The translations under genes were made by a program, and so were the position numbers. Below are positions 36,646-44,777 of a stretch of 64,000 nt of DNA, in pieces. Position 1 is the stretch's first letter, and every line of letters begins with the position of its first letter. Source of the stretch: Streptomyces sp. NBRC 110035 (GTDB lineage Bacteria > Actinomycetota > Actinomycetes > Streptomycetales > Streptomycetaceae); the NCBI RefSeq assembly GCF_000829695.1, contig NZ_BBNN01000038.1, positions 46,239 through 110,238 of the forward strand, in the 5' to 3' direction. The notes under the pieces were generated by a model. The model saw only the letters and a program-made list of their open reading frames with translations, was not told the origin of the DNA and ran no database searches.

Positions 36646-37287
36646 TTACGAGAGCTGGCCGTCGTAGTCCGGCAGCTTGTAGGTCCTCTCGGCGTGGCCG
36701 CCCGAGAGGTCGGTGTCGTTGTTGCCGATGTTGGCGATGATCGTGTAGCCCTTCGACTCGATGTCGACGCGCTTGGCCGTCTTGTACGCGGCCACGTTCC
36801 GGAACAGGTCGGTGAGGCTGCGGACGTACAGCCCGGCGGACTCGTATCCGGCGTGGTCGAGGTTGTACTCGGTGAAGGCCTCGATGATGCCCGGCCGTGC
36901 GGTCACGAAGAACACCGCGACCCCGCGCTCCTGGGCGTACTGCGCGACCTCCAGGACCGGCTCGTTGGCCGGTGCCGGGAAGCTGAAGCCGAAGTCGGAC
37001 TCCAGGGCGGTGTTGTCGATGTCGAGGACGATCGCCTGCTTCTCGCCCGGCCGCGGGTTCGCGATCCGCTGCTGCAACTGCGGCAGGGCCTGATCCATGA
37101 CCGCCTGGCAGTCCCGCTGCCAGGTGTCGTAGTCGACGTCTGCGGCGGCCGCCGTGGCCGTCACGGCGGCCGCCGCGGAGGTGCCGGTGTCGGTCGCTGC
37201 CTGGGCGGGCACGGCCAGGGCCACCAGGGCAGCGGTGGAGACGGCGGTGACCGATGCGCGGCGCAGCCAGGGGCGTCGGCTTCTCAT
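36646..37287 (-). CDS. Secreted HAD-family acid phosphatase (class B/IIIB type)
   Basis: The 213-residue protein has a signal peptide: basic MRSRRPWLRRASV, hydrophobic AVSTAALVALAV and the cleavage site AQA-AT near residues 30-31. The HAD nucleophile motif is VLDIDNTALESD, motif II VFFVTARP, motif III the lysine in IESKGYTII, and the terminal acidic pair is in IGNNDTDLSGG, where Asn replaces the usual GDN-type residue. Related proteins are acid phosphatases of the outer surface. Its substrate is unknown. The ATG at 37287 has GAGAGGA about ten bases upstream. Convergent with clpC. Confidence 0.85.
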   Translation of the reverse strand: MRSRRPWLRRASVTAVSTAALVALAVPAQAATDTGTSAAAAVTATAAAADVDYDTWQRDCQAVMDQALPQLQQRIANPRPGEKQAIVLDIDNTALESDFGFSFPAPANEPVLEVAQYAQERGVAVFFVTARPGIIEAFTEYNLDHAGYESAGLYVRSLTDLFRNVAAYKTAKRVDIESKGYTIIANIGNNDTDLSGGHAERTYKLPDYDGQLS

Positions 37288-37739
37288 GTGGTGGGGGTCC
37301 TCTCGGGCTCGTAACGCTGCCAACGGGGCGATGTGTCGTGTGCATGTTCGTGGTGGAGGGTGACGCGAGGTGAACCGTAGGGTTACCGCGCGGTAGGCAG
37401 CCAGAGAGGCGCACGCCACATTTACGGAATGGCCGAACCCCGCCCCCGGTGACATGCTCCACAGGCGTTTCGTCCGGTACTAGCCGGAATAGTGGCGAAG
37501 CGCCGAAACGCAAAACGGACATTTAAGGTGAAACCTCGATCGGTCGGTCCTGAATGGGGCTTTCATCCGGTACGGGCGAGGTGTCAAGAGACGTCCATCT
37601 CACTGGGGAAGTACGAAGGACTGTCGTAGATAACCCTTTTTGTGCCTTTGTGGGCGGAGGGGTTACCAAGGGATGGCCACTTCGGAGTGGACCTGTTCGC
37701 CCGGTGGTTTTCCTTTGCTCCCTTCCTCGCGAGGTTCAG
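37288..37739. other. Divergent region between the phosphatase and M23 peptidase
   Basis: 452 bases without a gene. They contain a nested inverted repeat (37465-37511), a weak TAACCC...GGGTTA pair (37631-37666), and a small hairpin CCACT-TCGG-AGTGG (37677-37690) in the likely 5' leader of the peptidase. I looked for the c-di-AMP riboswitch often found before Streptomyces cell-wall hydrolases and did not find its conserved core. Confidence 0.5.
37465..37511. repeat. Nested inverted repeat
   Basis: Outer arms GCGTTTCG (37465-37472) and CGAAACGC (37504-37511) enclose an inner pair TCCGG-TACTAG-CCGGA (37473-37488). It may be an operator shared by the two divergent genes. Confidence 0.5.
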
Positions 37740-38438
37740 ATGTCCCAGCGCGTCACGCCCCGTTCCTTCCTCACGTCCCACCTCCGCACCCGTGCGGCCG
37801 TCATGGCCGCCGGCATGGGAGTCACGGCCGTCGTGGGAGCCGGGATCGCGGCCGCCGCCGACACCACGGTCGTCGGCAGCGACACCGCCAAGGCCGTGCA
37901 GGCTCAGGCGGACGCCCAGGCCGAGGCCGCGAAGACCGAGGCCGCCGAGAACAAGAAGGCAGCCGCGGCGAAGAAGGCCGTGAAGGCCGAGAAGCCGGCT
38001 CAGCCCGCCAAGAAGAAGGCGTCCTGGGTCGACCCGGTGAAGAAGTACAAGATCTCCGCCAGCTACGCCCAGGCCGGCGGCATGTGGCAGTCCGCCCACA
38101 GCGGGCAGGACTACGCGGTCCCGAACGGCACCAAGGTCGTGGCCGTGCACGGCGGCACGGTCGCCAAGGCGGGTGGCAACGGCGCCGGTGACGGCCCGGC
38201 CTACGGCAACGCCGTGGTCATCAACCACGGCAACGGGACGTACTCCCAGTACGCCCACCTCTCCGAGGTGAACGTGCGGCCCGGTCAGGTCGTCAAGACC
38301 GGCCAGAAGATCGCCGCGTCCGGCAACACCGGCAACTCCAGCGGTCCCCACCTGCACTTCGAGGTCCGGACCAGCCCGAACTACGGCTCCGCGATCGACC
38401 CGGTCAAGTTCCTGCGCGGCAAGGGCGTGCAGTTCTGA
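37740..38438 (+). CDS. Secreted M23-family peptidoglycan endopeptidase (LytM domain)
   Basis: The 232-residue precursor has a signal peptide (RTRAAVMAAGMGVTAVVGAGIAAAADT, cleavage near residue 40). An Ala/Lys/Glu coiled stretch (residues 50-95) follows, then the LytM domain with the zinc ligands H120 and D124 in AHSGQDYAVP and H204-L-H206 in GPHLHFEVRTSP. It cleaves peptide cross-links of the wall. M23 proteins of this size in Streptomyces are either secreted hydrolases or activators; all ligands are present, so activity is likely. GAGG lies five bases before ATG 37740. Confidence 0.92.
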   Translation: MSQRVTPRSFLTSHLRTRAAVMAAGMGVTAVVGAGIAAAADTTVVGSDTAKAVQAQADAQAEAAKTEAAENKKAAAAKKAVKAEKPAQPAKKKASWVDPVKKYKISASYAQAGGMWQSAHSGQDYAVPNGTKVVAVHGGTVAKAGGNGAGDGPAYGNAVVINHGNGTYSQYAHLSEVNVRPGQVVKTGQKIAASGNTGNSSGPHLHFEVRTSPNYGSAIDPVKFLRGKGVQF

Positions 38439-38453
38439 GGGCTCCGGCCCCGC

Positions 38454-38468
38454 AGCCGGGTCCCGGCT
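38454..38468. terminator. Short hairpin between the M23 gene and cseC
   Basis: AGCCGG-GTC-CCGGCT lies 16 bases after the peptidase stop and 23 bases from the convergent cseC stop. It is a weak candidate terminator without a T run. Confidence 0.35.
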
Positions 38469-38490
38469 CCGGGTCCCCCGGCCGGACACC

Positions 38491-39834
38491 CTAGGGAAGT
38501 GCCGGATAACTCCCGGTGTTCGTCGGCGCGTGTTCCGGCAGCCACAGCACGGCGACCGCCCCCTCGGCCGGCGCGTCCTCGGAGGCGCCGGCCGGCCGCA
38601 CGGTGCGGAAGGTCAGCCGTGCCCCCAGCACCCGGGCCTGCCCGGCCGCGATGGTCAGGCCCAGACCGTGACCGCGTCCGGCCCGGTCCGTACTGCCGGT
38701 GCGGAACCGGCTCGGTCCCTCGGCGAGCAGGTCCGCGGGGAAGCCGGGCCCGTGGTCGCGGACCCGGACGACCCGCCCCTCGACGGAGACCTCGACGGGC
38801 GGCCTGCCGTGCCGGGAGGCGTTGGCCAGCAGGTTGAACAGCACCCGCTCCAGGCGCCGCGGGTCGGTGGTGACCTCCGACTCGTGCACCACGCGCACCG
38901 TGACGTCCGGGTCCTTCGCCGCGACCCGCCGGGCGACGAACTCGCCCAGCAGGATGTCCTGCAGCTCGGCCCGCTCGGACGCGCCGTCCAGCCGGGCCAC
39001 CTCCAGGACGTCCTCGACCAGGGTGCGCATGGCCTTCGCCCGGTCCAGCACCAGTTCGGTGGGCCGGCCGGGCGGCAGCAGCTCGGCGGCGGTCAGCAGA
39101 CCGGTGACCGGGGTGCGCAGTTCGTGCGCGATGTCGGCGGTGACCCGGCGTTCGGCCTCCAGCCGCTGACGCAGCGCGTCCGCCATCGCGTCCACCGCGC
39201 TGGCCAGGTCGTCGGTCTCGTCCCGGACGACCCCGCCGATGGCCTCGCGCACCCGGACCTCCGTCTCCCCCTTGGCGACCCGGTTGGCGGCGCTCGCCGC
39301 CTTGCGCAGCCGGCGGGACAGGCGCCCGCCGATCAGCACCCCGAGCGCGCTGCCGCCCAGGACGACCGCGATGGAGCCGATCACCAGGGCCTGGTCGAGG
39401 TCCTTGAGGATGTCCGAGCTGCGGTCCGTGAAGCCTGAGTGCAGGGACATCACGTGGCCGTTCTTCAGCGGTACGGCCGCCCAGATGTCCGGCGCCCCGC
39501 CCGGCCGGTCGGCCACGTAGGTGGCCCGCCGGCCCTCCTCCACCTTCGCCCGCAGCTCCGCCGGCAGTTCGGGGTCGTCGACCTTGGTGTTGGGGAAGTT
39601 CAGCCGCCCGGACAGCTCGTAGTTGCGCTGGGCGATCATGATGCGCTCGTCGGCGAGATCGCGCGCGTTGTCCAGCATCGACACCCGGGCCGCGTTGTGC
39701 ACGACCAGGCTCAGCGCGACCGCCACCAGCACGCCGACCAGGGCGATGGCGGCACTGAGTTTCCATCTCAGCCCGGTGAGGACGCCCGCCCGCTCGAGCC
39801 CCGCACGCACCAGCCGTCCGACGTGTCGCCGCAT
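38491..39834 (-). CDS. cseC: Sensor histidine kinase CseC
   Basis: CseC senses cell-envelope damage and phosphorylates CseB, which activates sigE. The 447-residue protein has a first membrane segment at about residues 25-45, an extracellular domain of about 100 residues (FPNTKVDDPELPAELRAKVE, HVMSLHSGFTDRSSDIL) and a second membrane segment near 150-172. HAMP, then the H-box VTADIAHELRTPVTGLL and HATPase motifs LFNLLANASRHG, VRDHGPGFP and GHGLGLTIAAGQA follow. The ATG at 39834 is eight bases after the cseB stop, and a position-specific match to the sigE-cseA-cseB-cseC order supports the name. Confidence 0.93.
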   Translation of the reverse strand: MRRHVGRLVRAGLERAGVLTGLRWKLSAAIALVGVLVAVALSLVVHNAARVSMLDNARDLADERIMIAQRNYELSGRLNFPNTKVDDPELPAELRAKVEEGRRATYVADRPGGAPDIWAAVPLKNGHVMSLHSGFTDRSSDILKDLDQALVIGSIAVVLGGSALGVLIGGRLSRRLRKAASAANRVAKGETEVRVREAIGGVVRDETDDLASAVDAMADALRQRLEAERRVTADIAHELRTPVTGLLTAAELLPPGRPTELVLDRAKAMRTLVEDVLEVARLDGASERAELQDILLGEFVARRVAAKDPDVTVRVVHESEVTTDPRRLERVLFNLLANASRHGRPPVEVSVEGRVVRVRDHGPGFPADLLAEGPSRFRTGSTDRAGRGHGLGLTIAAGQARVLGARLTFRTVRPAGASEDAPAEGAVAVLWLPEHAPTNTGSYPALP

Positions 39835-39842
39835 GTCCGTGC

Positions 39843-40541
39843 TCAGGCCTTCAGTTTGTAGCCGAAGCCGCGGACCGTCTCGATGCGGTCCTGGCCGATC
39901 TTCCCGCGCAGCCGCTGCACATGGACGTCGACGACGCGGGTGTCGCCGCCCCACCCGTACTCCCACACACGTTCGAGCAGCCGGTCGCGGGAGAGGACGG
40001 TGCCCGGCGCCGAGGAGAACTCCAGCAGCAGCCGCATCTCGGTCGGGGTCAGCGCCACCGGGCTCCCGGCCCGACGCACCTCCATGCCCACGGTGTCGAT
40101 CTCCAGTTCGCCGAAGGCCAGTGCGCGGGCAAGGACCCCGGCCTCCGCTTCCTCCCGGCTGCCGTTCACCCGGTCGAACCGGCGCAGCACCGCCCGGACA
40201 CGGGCGACCAGGACGGCACCGTCGAACGGTTTGGTCACGTAGTCGTCGGCGCCCGCCTCCAGTCCCAGGACCACGTCGATGGCGTCCGCCCGCGCCGACA
40301 ACATGATCACCGGCACCATCGACTCGTCGCGGATGCTCCGGCACAGGCTGACGCCGTCGAGGCCGGGCACCATGACGTCGAGCAGCGCGATGTCCGGCCG
40401 GTCGGCGCGGAACGCCTCCAGGCCCGACAGCCCGTCGGGCATCGCGGTGACCGCGAAGCCGTCCCGCTCCAGGGCGAGTTGGGTGGCCTCACGGATGACG
40501 TCGTCGTCCTCGACGAACAGGACGTGGGTCTGGTCTGCCAT
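39843..40541 (-). CDS. cseB: Response regulator CseB (OmpR/PhoB family)
   Basis: The receiver domain has VEDDDVIREA, the phospho-acceptor Asp in IALLDVMVPGLDG and the lysine in DDYVTKPFD. The C-terminal winged helix shows VALTPTEMRLLLEFSSAPGTVLSRDRLL and VVDVHVQRLRGKIGQDRIETVRGFGYKL. CseB-phosphate activates the sigE promoter in Streptomyces coelicolor. The 232-residue protein lies 259 bases downstream of cseA and eight bases before cseC. Confidence 0.94.
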   Translation of the reverse strand: MADQTHVLFVEDDDVIREATQLALERDGFAVTAMPDGLSGLEAFRADRPDIALLDVMVPGLDGVSLCRSIRDESMVPVIMLSARADAIDVVLGLEAGADDYVTKPFDGAVLVARVRAVLRRFDRVNGSREEAEAGVLARALAFGELEIDTVGMEVRRAGSPVALTPTEMRLLLEFSSAPGTVLSRDRLLERVWEYGWGGDTRVVDVHVQRLRGKIGQDRIETVRGFGYKLKA

Positions 40542-40550
40542 CCCGGTGAT

Positions 40551-40623
40551 CTCAGCTCTCAGTTCTCGTGCTCAGTTCTCGTGCTCGGTGCTCAGGTCCC
40601 GTGCTCGGTGATCAGTGATCGGT
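40551..40623. repeat. Tandem 13-bp repeats upstream of cseB
   Basis: Direct copies of TCAGTTCTCGTGC and diverged relatives (TCAGGTCCCGTGC, TCGGTGATCAGTGATCGG) fill the 5' side of cseB. They may be slippage products or regulator sites. Confidence 0.6.
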
Positions 40624-40800
40624 CTCTGCGCGGTCTCTGAGCGGTGTCGGACCGGTGGAAGGATTCCGCCCCGCCCACCGGACGGACGCGGGGACCGCGC
40701 GGAGGGTTCATCCCCTTCATCGGATCACGCGGCCCGCCGGTTCACGCCGCGCGCCCTCACCTCTGGTGCGGGACCCACGTGCCGGCGCCGGGCCCGGATC

Positions 40801-41484
40801 TCAGCTGTCCGGCATCGGTGTCGGCTCCGTGCCGGACACCGTGCCGTAGTCGTTGTGGGTGCGGAACTCCTCGGTGAACCGGCCCGCGGTCCAGCGGTAG
40901 GTGATCACGTTCTCGCCGGACGGGCTCGACACCGGGTCGCCCCGGTCGTACACCTGCATCGTCACCACCAGGTCCCCGCGGTCGATCTCCGCGTACACGG
41001 GGGGCTCCTCGGTCTGGAACACGTTCACGTACGCGCCGTCTCGGTCGCGGTACACGTACGAACCGACGCCCACCGCGTCTCCGCAGGTCAGCACGTTGAC
41101 GACGACGTCGTTCGAGGTGCCCCCGGTGAGGTTGCCGTAGCTCACGTCGACGGGGTACTCGTCACCCACACAGGGCTCCAGCTCCCGCTTGACCGCCGCC
41201 GAGACGGCCGGGTCCTCCTTGATCAGCCGCACCGCGTCCACCCGGCCCCCGGCCCCGGTCGCGGCCTCCGCCCGGGAGGGCGCGGGCAGGGAGGAGAACG
41301 AGGAGGTGGGCAGCGGGCTGACCACCGAGTCCGCGTGCGCGGGGCCCTCGTCACGGGCGCCGGTGCCGCCCGTACCGCAGGCGGTGACGAAGAGGGCGAG
41401 GGCGACGAGCACGGACGTCGCCGTGGTCGCCGCCTGGGCGGTTCTCCGGAACCGCGTGGGTCCCGCGCCGGTCAGGCCGCGCAA
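40801..41484 (-). CDS. cseA: Lipoprotein CseA, negative modulator of SigE signalling
   Basis: The 227-residue protein has an N-terminal basic region, a hydrophobic stretch SVLVALALFV and the lipobox VTAC with Cys36, so it is a lipoprotein on the outer face of the membrane. The mature part begins with a Ser/Pro-rich linker, then a folded domain with EPCVGDEYPVDVSYGNLTGG and NVLTCGDAVGVGSYVYRDRDG. In S. coelicolor loss of CseA raises sigE expression. Translation starts at TTG 41484 inside the end of sigE (13-base overlap), with AGGAG nine bases upstream, so it is coupled to sigE. Confidence 0.92.
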   Translation of the reverse strand: MRGLTGAGPTRFRRTAQAATTATSVLVALALFVTACGTGGTGARDEGPAHADSVVSPLPTSSFSSLPAPSRAEAATGAGGRVDAVRLIKEDPAVSAAVKRELEPCVGDEYPVDVSYGNLTGGTSNDVVVNVLTCGDAVGVGSYVYRDRDGAYVNVFQTEEPPVYAEIDRGDLVVTMQVYDRGDPVSSPSGENVITYRWTAGRFTEEFRTHNDYGTVSGTEPTPMPDS

Positions 41485-42011
41485 CGCTCCCGCTCCTCAC
41501 GCTCCAGCGCGCGTGCGTCCAGCTCGCGGGCTTCCAGCTCCTCGCGGAGCCGGGCGAGCGCCCGGTGCAGCGTGCTCTTGACCGTTCCGGCCGACATGCC
41601 GAGTGCGGCGGCCGTCTCCTCCGTGGACATCTGCTCCCAGTGTCGCAGCACCACCACGCTGCGCTGCTTCGGGGCGAGCACCTTCAGTACGTCCATCAGG
41701 AGGGCGCGGTCGGCGTGCTGCTCGGTGGCGTCGTCCACGCAGGCGTCCGGGAGCTGCTCGGTGGGCACCTCCTCCAGCTTGCGGGCGCGCCACCACTCGG
41801 TCCGGGTGTTGATCATGACGCGGCGCAGGTAGGCGTCGGCCAGCCGCTTGTCGGCGATCCCGTCCCAACGCCCGTACGTCCGGGCCAGCGCGGTCTGCAG
41901 CAGGTCCTGCGCGTCGACGGGGTCCGGCACCAGACGGCGTGCGCTGCGCAGCAGCGCGTCCTGCCGGGTGCGGACGTACTCCTCGAACCCGAGCACCTCG
42001 CCCTGCGCCAT
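41472..42011 (-). CDS. sigE: ECF RNA polymerase sigma factor SigE
   Basis: SigE directs transcription of cell-envelope genes under wall stress. Region 2 is visible as FEEYVRTRQDALLRSARRLV, PVDAQDLLQTALARTYGRWDGI and YLRRVMINTRTEWWRARKLEEVP. Region 4 is LAPKQRSVVVLRHWEQMSTEETAAALGMSAGTVKSTLHRALARL. The 179-residue protein has the characteristic charged tail (ALEREERERCAA) of Streptomyces SigE. The ATG at 42011 has GGAAGG about ten bases upstream. No anti-sigma factor gene is present; control is transcriptional through CseB/CseC encoded downstream. Confidence 0.95.
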   Translation of the reverse strand: MAQGEVLGFEEYVRTRQDALLRSARRLVPDPVDAQDLLQTALARTYGRWDGIADKRLADAYLRRVMINTRTEWWRARKLEEVPTEQLPDACVDDATEQHADRALLMDVLKVLAPKQRSVVVLRHWEQMSTEETAAALGMSAGTVKSTLHRALARLREELEARELDARALEREERERCAA

Positions 42012-42303
42012 GGTGAACCGCCTTCCGCTCCCCGTACCGGCCCGCCCGTGCGGCCCGGTCCACTGCCGTGATCCGTGGTGGTCGCGCCCCGGTGCGCTGT
42101 GCGCTGCGTCCTGCGTCGCGTGCGGGGCACGGGAACGAAGGTACGGAGGCGTTGTCACGGCACTGTGCGGAGCAGCCTGCGGCCTGCCCTCGGCTGTCCG
42201 TCGGTTGTGTAACGGAAGTAGGAACGAGGTAAAGCGGTGGGTGGGTGGGGGGACGGCTCACGGGGAGATGTGTGCCGTCCGGGCGGGAACGCGGGACAGT
42301 CGG

Positions 42304-42338
<35 letters not shown>

Positions 42339-42349
42339 GGCGGTGGCGG

Positions 42350-43285
42350 TCAGGTCAGCGGCAGCCGGTAGAGCCCGCCGGGCAGCGGTTCGACCAGACC
42401 GTCGGCGACCAGGCCGTCCAGTGCGCGGGCGCGCTGCACCGGCTCCTGCCACACCCGGTCCAGGGCCGCCTGCGGTACGGGGCCGTGCGCCTCCCGGAGC
42501 ACGGCCAGCAGCCGCCCGCGGACCTGACGGTCCGTGCCGGCGTACGTCTGCCCCCGGCGCGGCGGGCCGTCGTGCGCCGGCTTGTCCGCGAGCCGCCAGG
42601 CGCACTGCGCGGCGATGGGGCAGCGATGGCACGACTCGTTCTTCGCCGTGCACACCAGGGCCCCCAGCTCCATGGAGGCGGCGGCCCACCGCGCGGCGGT
42701 CGACTCGCCCTCGGGCAGCAGCGCCCGGGCGAGCCGGCGCTCGGCAGCCGTGGTGGCGTTCGGCGGGTACTGGACACCGGTCACCGCACGGGCGAACACC
42801 CGGCGCACGTTGGTGTCCAGCACGGCGTGCCGCTGCCCGTACGCGAACGACGCCACGGCGGCGGCCGTGTACTCGCCGATGCCGGGCAGCGCCAGGAGCT
42901 GCGCGTGGTCGGCGGGTACGTCGCCACCGTGCCGTTCCGTTATGGCGGCCGCGGCGCCGTGCAGCCGCAGCGCACGACGCGGGTAGCCGAGCCGGCCCCA
43001 GGCGCGGACGGCCTCACCGGGCGCCTCGGCGGCGAGGTCGGCGGGGCGCGGCCAGCGGGCCAGCCACTGCTCGTAGACGGGCAGGACCCGGTTCACCGGG
43101 GTCTGCTGGAGCATGAATTCGCTGACCATCACCCCCCACGCGCCGGCCTCCGGGCGCCGCCACGGCAGATCCCGGGCGTGCTCGTCGAACCAGTCGATGA
43201 CGGGGGAGTGGAGCGCCGCTCCGGGGGCGCGCTCGGACGAGGGGTCGGCGGTGTCGTCGGGCTGGGGCTTCGTGAGAGCAGTCAT
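42350..43285 (-). CDS. mutY: A/G-specific adenine glycosylase
   Basis: MutY removes adenine mispaired with 8-oxoguanine. The catalytic helix-hairpin-helix glycosylase shows PWRRPEAGAWGVMVSEFMLQQTPV (Glu of the active site), LGYPRRALRLHGAA, the HhH LLALPGIGEYTAAAVASFAYG and VLDTNVRRVFAR. The iron-sulphur cluster loop is C-x6-C-x2-C-x5-C in VCTAKNESCHRCPIAAQC. The 311-residue protein lacks a full Nudix-like C-terminal domain, as is usual in actinobacteria. The ATG at 43285 has GAGAGG close upstream. Divergent from the next gene, convergent with nothing. Confidence 0.93.
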   Translation of the reverse strand: MTALTKPQPDDTADPSSERAPGAALHSPVIDWFDEHARDLPWRRPEAGAWGVMVSEFMLQQTPVNRVLPVYEQWLARWPRPADLAAEAPGEAVRAWGRLGYPRRALRLHGAAAAITERHGGDVPADHAQLLALPGIGEYTAAAVASFAYGQRHAVLDTNVRRVFARAVTGVQYPPNATTAAERRLARALLPEGESTAARWAAASMELGALVCTAKNESCHRCPIAAQCAWRLADKPAHDGPPRRGQTYAGTDRQVRGRLLAVLREAHGPVPQAALDRVWQEPVQRARALDGLVADGLVEPLPGGLYRLPLT

Positions 43286-43609
43286 GGCCTCTCGATCCTG
43301 CCATGACCACCGCCGCGAACGGCGACACCGCCACCCCGTCGTGCCGCCTGGCGGTCCGATCCGTGGCCAGAGCTGCAAGGGACGCGATCGCGAACGCGGG
43401 GATGCCGAAGCGCGGAGCCCGCGGCGGCCGGGGTGCCCCCGAATCCCTCGGTCACGGACCGTGAGATGGGCGCCCCCGTGATCACACTCCGCGACCCTCG
43501 CGTGTCGTGCCTGACGAAGAGCGGGAACGAGCGGCGGTTTCCGGGATGATGATCCGGAAAAGTTGGGCTCTCGGCGGCGGGTGGGACCAGCGAAGGCCCG
43601 GATTTCTCG
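43286..43609. other. Divergent region upstream of mutY
   Basis: About 325 bases without a convincing gene. A perfect 7-bp inverted repeat, TTTCCGG-GATGATGAT-CCGGAAA (43538-43560), lies about 60 bases before the plus-strand gene and could be a regulator site. Confidence 0.45.
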
Positions 43610-43615
43610 TACAGT
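43610..43615 (+). promoter_or_regulatory. -10 element, probable leaderless promoter
   Basis: TACAGT lies seven bases before GTG 43623. Confidence 0.5.
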
Positions 43616-43622
43616 TTGCGCC

Positions 43623-44483
43623 GTGGGATCTCTGCGCAATCCGGTCGGGCCGCTTCCCTCCTCCATCTACTGGCGTAGGAGGGCCGTACTGCTGTCCCTG
43701 CTGGGCGTGTTGGCGTTGCTGGTCACCTGGGTCGTCGTCTCCGGCGGCGGGGACGGCGGCGGGCACGACAACGGGGCCAACGGCAAGAATCCCACGCCCT
43801 CCACCATCACCCCGGGACCGTCGAGTTCGGGGCCGGCGATCAGCCAGGCGCCGGGCGGCCGTGACGAGTCCGGTGACGAGGACTCGGGCGGCTCCTCGTC
43901 CGGCACGGGCACCGGGGACGACGGGGCGAACGGCGACCCCGGTGACTCCGGTGGTCCGGACTCCGGTGGTTCGGACGGGGAGGGTGCGGACGGTGACGGC
44001 GAGGCCGGGGGCGGCGGCGGTTCCGGGGGCGGTACGGCGGGGGTCGGTGCGAGCGACGCGCTGCCGGCCGGCTCCGGGCTCCCCACCTGCACGGCGACCG
44101 CCGTCAAGTTCAGCTTGAGCAGCGTCCGCAACTCCTACGAGCCCGACGGGACGCCCACTTTCCGACTGACCGCGCGGAACATCTCCGGCAGCGACTGCAA
44201 GGTCGACCTCGGTCCGAAGAGCACGGTGCTGACGATTACTCAGGCGACCGCCGACGACACGTACTGGGCGTCGGACGACTGCCCCAAGGGCGCGGGGCGC
44301 CTGGTGTTCCGGGTGCCCGCGGACGACAGCATCACGTACACCGTGAAGTGGGACCGCAAGCCGAGCGCCCCGCAGTGCGCGACGCCGCCGGCCGGGGCGG
44401 CCGAGGCGGGGACGTACCTGGTGGAGGCGAAGACACCGGGATTCACGAAGGTGCAGACCTCCTTCGTGCTGAAGAGCGCCTGA
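43623..44483 (+). CDS. Membrane-anchored extracellular protein with disordered stalk
   Basis: The 286-residue protein begins VGSLRNPVGPLPSSIYWRRR, a short basic cytoplasmic tail, then one membrane segment (AVLLSLLGVLALLVTWVVVS, residues 21-40). A stalk of about 100 residues rich in Gly, Ser, Asp and Pro follows. The C-terminal ~130 residues look like an Ig-like beta domain (ATAVKFSLSSVRNSYEPDG, TPTFRLTARNISGSDCKVDLG) with four cysteines (TCTA, DCKV, DCPK, QCAT) that could form two disulphides. Function unknown; the design suggests presentation of a small domain beyond the wall. The GTG start is seven bases after TACAGT. Confidence 0.75.
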   Translation: MGSLRNPVGPLPSSIYWRRRAVLLSLLGVLALLVTWVVVSGGGDGGGHDNGANGKNPTPSTITPGPSSSGPAISQAPGGRDESGDEDSGGSSSGTGTGDDGANGDPGDSGGPDSGGSDGEGADGDGEAGGGGGSGGGTAGVGASDALPAGSGLPTCTATAVKFSLSSVRNSYEPDGTPTFRLTARNISGSDCKVDLGPKSTVLTITQATADDTYWASDDCPKGAGRLVFRVPADDSITYTVKWDRKPSAPQCATPPAGAAEAGTYLVEAKTPGFTKVQTSFVLKSA

Positions 44484-44777
44484 CACCCGTCCGAGCCGAA
44501 GTCGCGGGGCCGGTCCGGCACGGTCCGCCGGCAGGCCGGAGGCCGTGCCACAGGCCCCAGGGGGCTGTGGCGAAGGGGTGCCTGCCGCGCGGCGCCCGGT
44601 ACGCGCTCCCGCCGCACCGCCCGGAAGCCCGGGTACGCCCGCCCGGTACGAGGGCCTCCGGGCGGCACGCCCCGAGCACGCTCCTCCGAGCTCTCGGCTT
44701 TGCTCGAGCAGGGGGAACCCCGTGGCCCCGCGCGGTCGCCCTCCGGGCGCCGCCGCCGCTTCCGCCCCCCCCAGGCC
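44484..44777. other. Intergenic region after the anchored protein
   Basis: 294 bases between convergent genes. They contain a bulged hairpin CCACAGGCCC...GGGCTGTGG (44548-44570), a candidate terminator, and an element at 44687-44722 that looks like a dispersed Streptomyces repeat. No gene seen. Confidence 0.5.
44687..44722. repeat. Candidate dispersed palindromic repeat
   Basis: The stretch GAGCTCTCGGC, then GCTCGAGCAGGGGG and AACCCC has the look of short palindromic elements that I recall being common between Streptomyces genes. It occurs once in this window, so the repeat status is from memory, not from the sequence. Confidence 0.35.

Noticed and set aside
37500..37739. A c-di-AMP (ydaO) riboswitch before the M23 peptidase
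   Set aside because: The expected core blocks could not be found; only weak hairpins are visible. A covariance search would decide.
44548..44722. A small gene or mobile element between the anchored protein and disA
   Set aside because: Palindromic pieces are present but there is no reading frame with Streptomyces codon bias, no transposase and no terminal repeat pair.
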